NCBI GenBank assembly: GCA_947589205.1
Contig: CANQCJ010000092.1
Coordinates: forward strand, 1-8,091
Length of the DNA stretch: 8,091 nt
Source: an uncultured Ruminococcus sp.
Lineage (GTDB): Bacteria > Bacillota > Clostridia > Oscillospirales > Ruminococcaceae
Reading direction: 5' to 3'
How positions within the stretch are numbered: the first letter of the stretch is position 1; every line of letters starts with the position of its first letter. Positions 5,380 to 8,091 of the stretch are shown here, piece after piece. Position numbers and translations under genes: made by a program. Below the pieces are notes generated by a model. It was not told the origin of the DNA and ran no database searches. It worked only from the letters and a program-made list of their open reading frames with translations.

Positions 5380-6930
5380 TCACTTTTTTGTCTTAACGCT
5401 TACGACCGGACTTGCGCTTCCCCAATACACCTTACCGGAGCTTCTGACGTAAGCCTTTACCTTGAATTTGTAGGTCTTGTTTGCTTTGAGCTTGCTTACT
5501 CTGTATGTGAGCTTTGAACCGCCGTTTATGGTTTTTATGCTCTTCCATTTTTTAGACGCGCTGTCATATTGGTAAATTCTGTAGCCGCTTGCGTCGCTAA
5601 CCTTGTTCCAATTGAGCCTTATCGCGGAAGAGGTCTTTGAAGATTTTTTTGTGCTGACCCTTCCGACAGTCTTTTGCGCGGTGTAATTGTCCTTATAGCT
5701 GTCACCGCAATTTTTACATTTGTGCAGGGTATAGCCTTTGGCGGAGTAGGTGGGTTTTACGACCGAGGTCTGATAGCTGTGACCCAACGCGGGTATTTTT
5801 TCGGTGTATTTGTCTCCGCACACCGAACAGGTGTAGGTCTTTTCACCGTCTGCCGTGCAGGTCGCGGGTGTCGTTACCTTTTCGGTGTAAGTATGCTCGT
5901 GGAGAAGCTCGTAGTCATTACCATACTTCATAGCATATTTTTCAGCTTCCGAATCTTTATAGCAATATATCTTGGTGGAAATACTAAATGGCGTGTTTAG
6001 TAATATATATAGAGTTTTTACACTTTTAGGAATTGTTATTTCTTTAAGCTCAGGACATTTAATAAATGCACCATCATCTATTTCTTTTAAACCCTCATGT
6101 AAAGTAACTTTATTTAATTTTGAACATTCTCTAAAAGCGTCCCATGAAATTATTGTAACATTTTTCGGTATATCTATCTCCGTCAAACTGCTGCAGCCTG
6201 CAAAAGCTCCACCGTATATACCTGTTACGCTGTTTGGCAATTCAATACTTAATAATGACTTACAATTACCAAAAGCATGAGTATCTACATAATTTATATT
6301 GCTAAGAATATCTACACTTTTCAATTTTGTGCAATCGCTAAATGCTCCGGTCGGTATATATTTCGCACCTTTTCCTATGCTGACAGTTTCAAGATTTGTA
6401 CAACCGCCAAGAAAATAACTTCCTAAATTTGTTACTGAATCAGGAATATTAAAGCTTGTCAATGACGTACAATATCTAAATGCACCGCCTTTTATTTCTT
6501 TTACGGTATTTGGTATAGTTATATTTTTTAGTTTTTTACAGTAGGAAAAAGTATAGTCACCAATTAGCAAAAGATTTTTTGGAAGTGTTACCGATTCAAG
6601 ATTTAAACATTCTCGAAAAGCTCCATCATCAACAATTTTAATTGTGTCCGGCATAGTAACAGATTTTATATTCTTATTATCATAAAAACAGCCGTTGCCT
6701 ATCTCCGTCACCGTTCTTCCGCCCAATGTTTCGGGGATAACAACATCTGTTGCCTTGCCGGTATATTTAGTTATCCTGACAGTTCCGTCATCTTTTAATT
6801 CGCGTTTATAATCGGTATCAGCCGCGCTCGCGGATATAGAATTATCCAACCCGATAAATTCCGTGACAGGCGCGCCCGCACCGAGAACCATCGTCAGCGC
6901 GAGGAGACCGGCTAAAACTTTTTTCTTCAT
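5380..6930 (-). CDS. Secreted BspA-type LRR_5 protein with Cys-rich repeats and one Fn3 domain
   Basis: A 516-residue exported protein, paralogous to the 5094 gene and likewise a probable surface binding protein of unknown ligand. Residues 1-36 are a signal peptide (MKKKVLAGLLALTMVLG, cleavage near SASA/AD). A lead-in (43-72) is followed by about nine LRR_5 repeats (73-305) and a cap (319-343, IYCYKDSEAEKYA). Residues 344-415 hold two copies of a Cys-rich module common in clostridial secreted proteins: the first is complete (Cys358, then Cys368 and Cys371 in YTCSVCGDKY, His384 in PALGH). The second keeps Cys405 and Cys408 (KCKNCGDSY) but has Tyr395 for the first Cys. One Fn3 domain (about 430-513) ends VSVKTKK. 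GGAGGT lies 6 nt before the ATG. A consensus promoter and a strong terminator flank it. No wall anchor is visible. The divergent XRE regulator may control it. Confidence 0.94.
   Translation of the reverse strand: MKKKVLAGLLALTMVLGAGAPVTEFIGLDNSISASAADTDYKRELKDDGTVRITKYTGKATDVVIPETLGGRTVTEIGNGCFYDNKNIKSVTMPDTIKIVDDGAFRECLNLESVTLPKNLLLIGDYTFSYCKKLKNITIPNTVKEIKGGAFRYCTSLTSFNIPDSVTNLGSYFLGGCTNLETVSIGKGAKYIPTGAFSDCTKLKSVDILSNINYVDTHAFGNCKSLLSIELPNSVTGIYGGAFAGCSSLTEIDIPKNVTIISWDAFRECSKLNKVTLHEGLKEIDDGAFIKCPELKEITIPKSVKTLYILLNTPFSISTKIYCYKDSEAEKYAMKYGNDYELLHEHTYTEKVTTPATCTADGEKTYTCSVCGDKYTEKIPALGHSYQTSVVKPTYSAKGYTLHKCKNCGDSYKDNYTAQKTVGRVSTKKSSKTSSAIRLNWNKVSDASGYRIYQYDSASKKWKSIKTINGGSKLTYRVSKLKANKTYKFKVKAYVRSSGKVYWGSASPVVSVKTKK
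6016..6714 (-). repeat. LRR_5-coding tandem repeats, period about 69 bp
   Basis: About nine diverged repeats of about 23 codons encode the solenoid of the 6930 protein (pattern IPxxVxxIxxxAFxxCxxLxxI). They are very A/T-rich: the 60 bases from 6001 have 14 G or C, against 32 in the 60 bases from 5401 in the Fn3 part of the same gene. Confidence 0.85.
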
Positions 6931-6969
6931 AAAATTACCTCCACCATGGTAAATTTACATAAAATGGTA

Positions 6970-6998
6970 TTCAAAATCAGCCAAATATGTATTATAAT
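6970..6998 (+). promoter_or_regulatory. Possible promoter of the XRE regulator gene
   Basis: TTCAAA (6970-6975) and TATAAT (6993-6998) are 17 bp apart on the plus strand. The -10 is perfect but the -35 matches at only four of six positions, and the region is A/T-rich. If used, it would lie within a few bases of the opposing promoter at 7002-7030, so the two polymerases would exclude each other. Confidence 0.35.
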
Positions 6999-7001
6999 AA
7001 A

Positions 7002-7030
7002 ATTATATCACACAACAGAGCAAATGTCAA
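7002..7030 (-). promoter_or_regulatory. Consensus promoter of the 6930 LRR gene
   Basis: On the minus strand TTGACA (7025-7030) and TATAAT (7002-7007) are exactly 17 bp apart, with an extended TG before the -10 box. This gives a leader of about 65 nt. The -35 box abuts the ATACTGT-type inverted repeat at 7030-7072. Confidence 0.88.
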
Positions 7031-7072
7031 CAGTATCTGTACAAAAAATCAACAATTTTATAGTAATACTGT
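7030..7072. promoter_or_regulatory. Candidate operator: ATACTGT half-sites between the divergent genes
   Basis: ACAGTAT (7030-7036) and ATACTGT (7066-7072) are perfect 7-bp inverted arms 29 bp apart. The left arm is also part of the small palindrome ACAGTATCTGT (7030-7040), and a third ATACTGA lies at 7096-7102 across the start codon of the XRE gene. The left site abuts the -35 box of the minus-strand promoter. XRE-family repressors often bind such sites and regulate their own gene; binding here is inference. Confidence 0.4.
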
Positions 7073-7101
7073 GATAAACTCAAAATTACGGAGGGATACT
7101 G

Positions 7102-7398
7102 ATGGTGAAATTCGCCGAAAAATTGAAAGAACTGCGAAAAAATGCAGGGCTTACTCAACAGCAGCTTGCCGACCGTATCTGGGTCACAAAGGCGTCTATA
7201 AGCTATTATGAATTGTCCGAACGCGACCCCTCGCCGGAAATTCTGGTAAAGATCGCAGAGGTTTTTCATGTCACCACCGATTATCTGTTGGGCATTGACG
7301 ATAAACGGATATATCTTGACGTAAGCGACCTTAACGATGAAGAGATAGAGCTTTTACAGCACACCATAGACCTGTTAAAAAAGAACCGAAGCCGATAG
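7102..7398 (+). CDS. XRE/Cro-CI-family helix-turn-helix transcriptional regulator
   Basis: A 98-residue protein, the only plus-strand gene. Residues 5-64 form a typical HTH_XRE domain: FAEKLKELRKNAGLTQQQLA covers the first two helices, VTKASISYYELSER the recognition helix region, and PSPEILVKIAEVFHVTTDYLLG the closing helices. A short C-terminal helix (about 77-95, DEEIELLQHTIDLLKK) may mediate dimerisation. GGAGGG (7090-7095) sits 6 nt before the ATG. It is a single-domain regulator with no sensor or peptidase domain, like many small clostridial XRE proteins. It is divergent from the 6930 LRR gene, and inverted half-sites lie between them, so control of that gene and of itself is plausible but unproven. 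Its last codons lie inside its own terminator hairpin. Confidence 0.95.
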   Translation: MVKFAEKLKELRKNAGLTQQQLADRIWVTKASISYYELSERDPSPEILVKIAEVFHVTTDYLLGIDDKRIYLDVSDLNDEEIELLQHTIDLLKKNRSR

Positions 7399-7425
7399 GA
7401 TCACGGCAGAACGGTTCTTTTTTTT
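7377..7425 (+). terminator. Terminator of the XRE gene, overlapping its coding end
   Basis: AAAAAAGAACCG (7377-7388) pairs with CGGTTCTTTTTT (7412-7423), and inside it GCCG (7391-7394) pairs with CGGC (7404-7407) around a 9-nt loop. A run of eight T (7418-7425) overlaps the 3' arm. The stop codon at 7396-7398 lies in the apical loop, so the last codons form the 5' half of the hairpin. Confidence 0.85.
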
Positions 7426-7427
7426 GC

Positions 7428-7462
7428 AAAAAAATCGGCGGAGCATAAAACTCCGCCTTTTT
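7428..7462. terminator. Bidirectional terminator between the XRE gene and the right-edge gene
   Basis: GGCGGAG (7437-7443) and CTCCGCC (7451-7457) form a perfect 7-bp stem. Five T follow on the plus strand (7458-7462), and GA then seven T follow on the minus strand (7428-7434), so it can end transcripts from both converging genes. The stem is identical to that of the terminator at 5340-5367. Confidence 0.85.
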
Positions 7463-7472
7463 CGTTATTGTA

Positions 7473-8091
7473 TCACTTGGTAGTCGCCTTTTTAGTCGCG
7501 CTCCACTTAGAATAATTCCTCTGCTCCCCGCCGTCAGCGTAAGCCTGAATGCGGAATTTGTAAGTCTTTCCGGACTCTAAGCCGCTAATTCTGTAGTTGC
7601 CTTTCGTACCCTTAACAAGCTTAACGGTTTTCCACTTCTTGGCTGCGCTGTCATATTGCTGTATCTTATAACCCTTGCATTCAACAGGATTCCAATACAG
7701 CCTAACAGCCGTCTTGGCTCTGCCGACCTTGGTAATAACAGGCTTTTCCGGGTCTGTTCCAACAGTGAACACTTCGCTCGCACTGCCCCAAACCGGGTTT
7801 CCGTCCGCGTCACGCACGAATGCTTTCACCTTATATTGGTAAGTCGTACCGGCTTCCAAGCCGCTCTGACGGTATGTCGTAACATCGCCCTTGCCGAGAG
7901 TTTTAACGCTCTTCCACTTGCCGTCGATGAGCCTGTAAACTCTGTAACCGTCCGCTCCGTCAACGGCGTTCCAGTTTATGCGAACTGCGTCGGCAGTCGC
8001 ACTGTAGGCTGTTGTCTGAACAGGTGCGGGCTTTTCGGGTGCGGGGGTAACGGGTGTGTCGGGGGTCGATGAATCGTCTGGCTTGGACGAA
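7473..8091 (-). CDS. C-terminal part of a secreted protein with two Fn3 domains (start beyond the right edge)
   Basis: The frame is open from the right edge to the TGA at 7473-7475, giving 205 visible codons; the N-terminus is off-window. The first 26 or so residues are a Ser/Pro/Thr/Glu linker (SSKPDDSSTPDTPVTPAPEK). Fn3-1 covers about 27-112 (RINWNAVDGADGYRVY, TTYQYKVKAFVRD, VWGSAS) and Fn3-2 about 113-205 (TAVRLYWNPV, GYKIQQYDSAAKKWKTVK, TYKFRIQAY), ending SKWSATKKATTK. Both domains align almost end to end with the tail of the 3373-5094 protein, including identical DNA blocks, so the missing part may also be an LRR_5 or similar module; that is inference. A TTG at 7857-7859 could be mistaken for a start, but the Fn3 homology continues upstream of it. 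No wall anchor is visible at the C-terminus. Confidence 0.92.
   Translation of the reverse strand, partial: SSKPDDSSTPDTPVTPAPEKPAPVQTTAYSATADAVRINWNAVDGADGYRVYRLIDGKWKSVKTLGKGDVTTYRQSGLEAGTTYQYKVKAFVRDADGNPVWGSASEVFTVGTDPEKPVITKVGRAKTAVRLYWNPVECKGYKIQQYDSAAKKWKTVKLVKGTKGNYRISGLESGKTYKFRIQAYADGGEQRNYSKWSATKKATTK
7483..7564 (-). repeat. Fn3-2 tail segment duplicated at 3383-3464
   Basis: This is the partner copy of the segment in the 5094 gene. It holds the 23-bp (7483-7505) and 26-bp (7539-7564) identical blocks, with diverged sequence between them. It encodes the shared C-terminus from AYKFRIQAY-like sequence to SATKKATTK. Confidence 0.85.

Noticed and set aside
4165..6714. CRISPR-like array from the regularly spaced short repeats
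   Set aside because: The periodicity is about 69 bp, diverged and in frame, and it translates to canonical LRR_5 repeats inside long open genes.
7473..7859. A 128-codon protein starting at TTG 7857-7859
   Set aside because: The Fn3 homology and open frame continue upstream to the window edge, so this TTG encodes an internal Leu.

Overview
The window suggests a Gram-positive, anaerobic gut or rumen member of the Clostridia, most like Ruminococcus and other Oscillospiraceae. The reasons are a 55-residue clostridial 2[4Fe-4S] ferredoxin, AGGAGG ribosome binding sites, consensus sigma-A promoters, and large secreted proteins that combine BspA-type leucine-rich repeats (LRR_5), fibronectin type III (Fn3) domains and Cys-rich repeats. 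The genus call is inference from protein style only.

Layout: every gene except one lies on the minus strand. From the left edge: a truncated secreted protein with two beta-sandwich-like modules, an LRR_5-like end and a perfect Ser/Thr/Asp hexapeptide linker (1-1649, 3' end off the window); a secreted Fn3 plus N-acetylmuramoyl-L-alanine amidase (1820-2926); a small ferredoxin gene (3047-3214); an LRR_5 plus two-Fn3 protein (3373-5094); a second LRR_5 protein with Cys-rich repeats and one Fn3 (5380-6930); a plus-strand XRE-family regulator (7102-7398); and the C-terminal 205 codons of another two-Fn3 protein whose start lies beyond the right edge (7473-8091).

The window is mainly a cluster of paralogous surface or secreted proteins. 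The three visible N-termini share one style of signal peptide, a beta-strand lead-in and a C-terminal cap. The Fn3 tails of the 3373-5094 and 7473-8091 genes are close relatives, with runs of identical DNA. Most of these genes appear to be separate transcription units: consensus TTGACA-17-TATAAT-like promoters precede three of them and hairpin terminators follow several. The XRE regulator is transcribed divergently from the 6930 gene and could control it. None of the complete secreted proteins shows an LPXTG motif, a transmembrane tail or a dockerin, so how they are retained at the surface is not visible.

The most unusual element is the 285-bp gap at 5095-5379, which holds the roughly 175-nt leader of the 5094 gene. 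A strong promoter is followed by a 15-codon reading frame containing a run of nine G, then a leader-wide inverted repeat, and then a 13-bp intrinsic terminator ending directly against the Shine-Dalgarno sequence. This looks like transcription attenuation of an adhesin-like gene, with a homopolymer that could slip. No stretch over 300 bases lacks a gene. I saw no rRNA, tRNA, CRISPR array, insertion sequence or replication origin.
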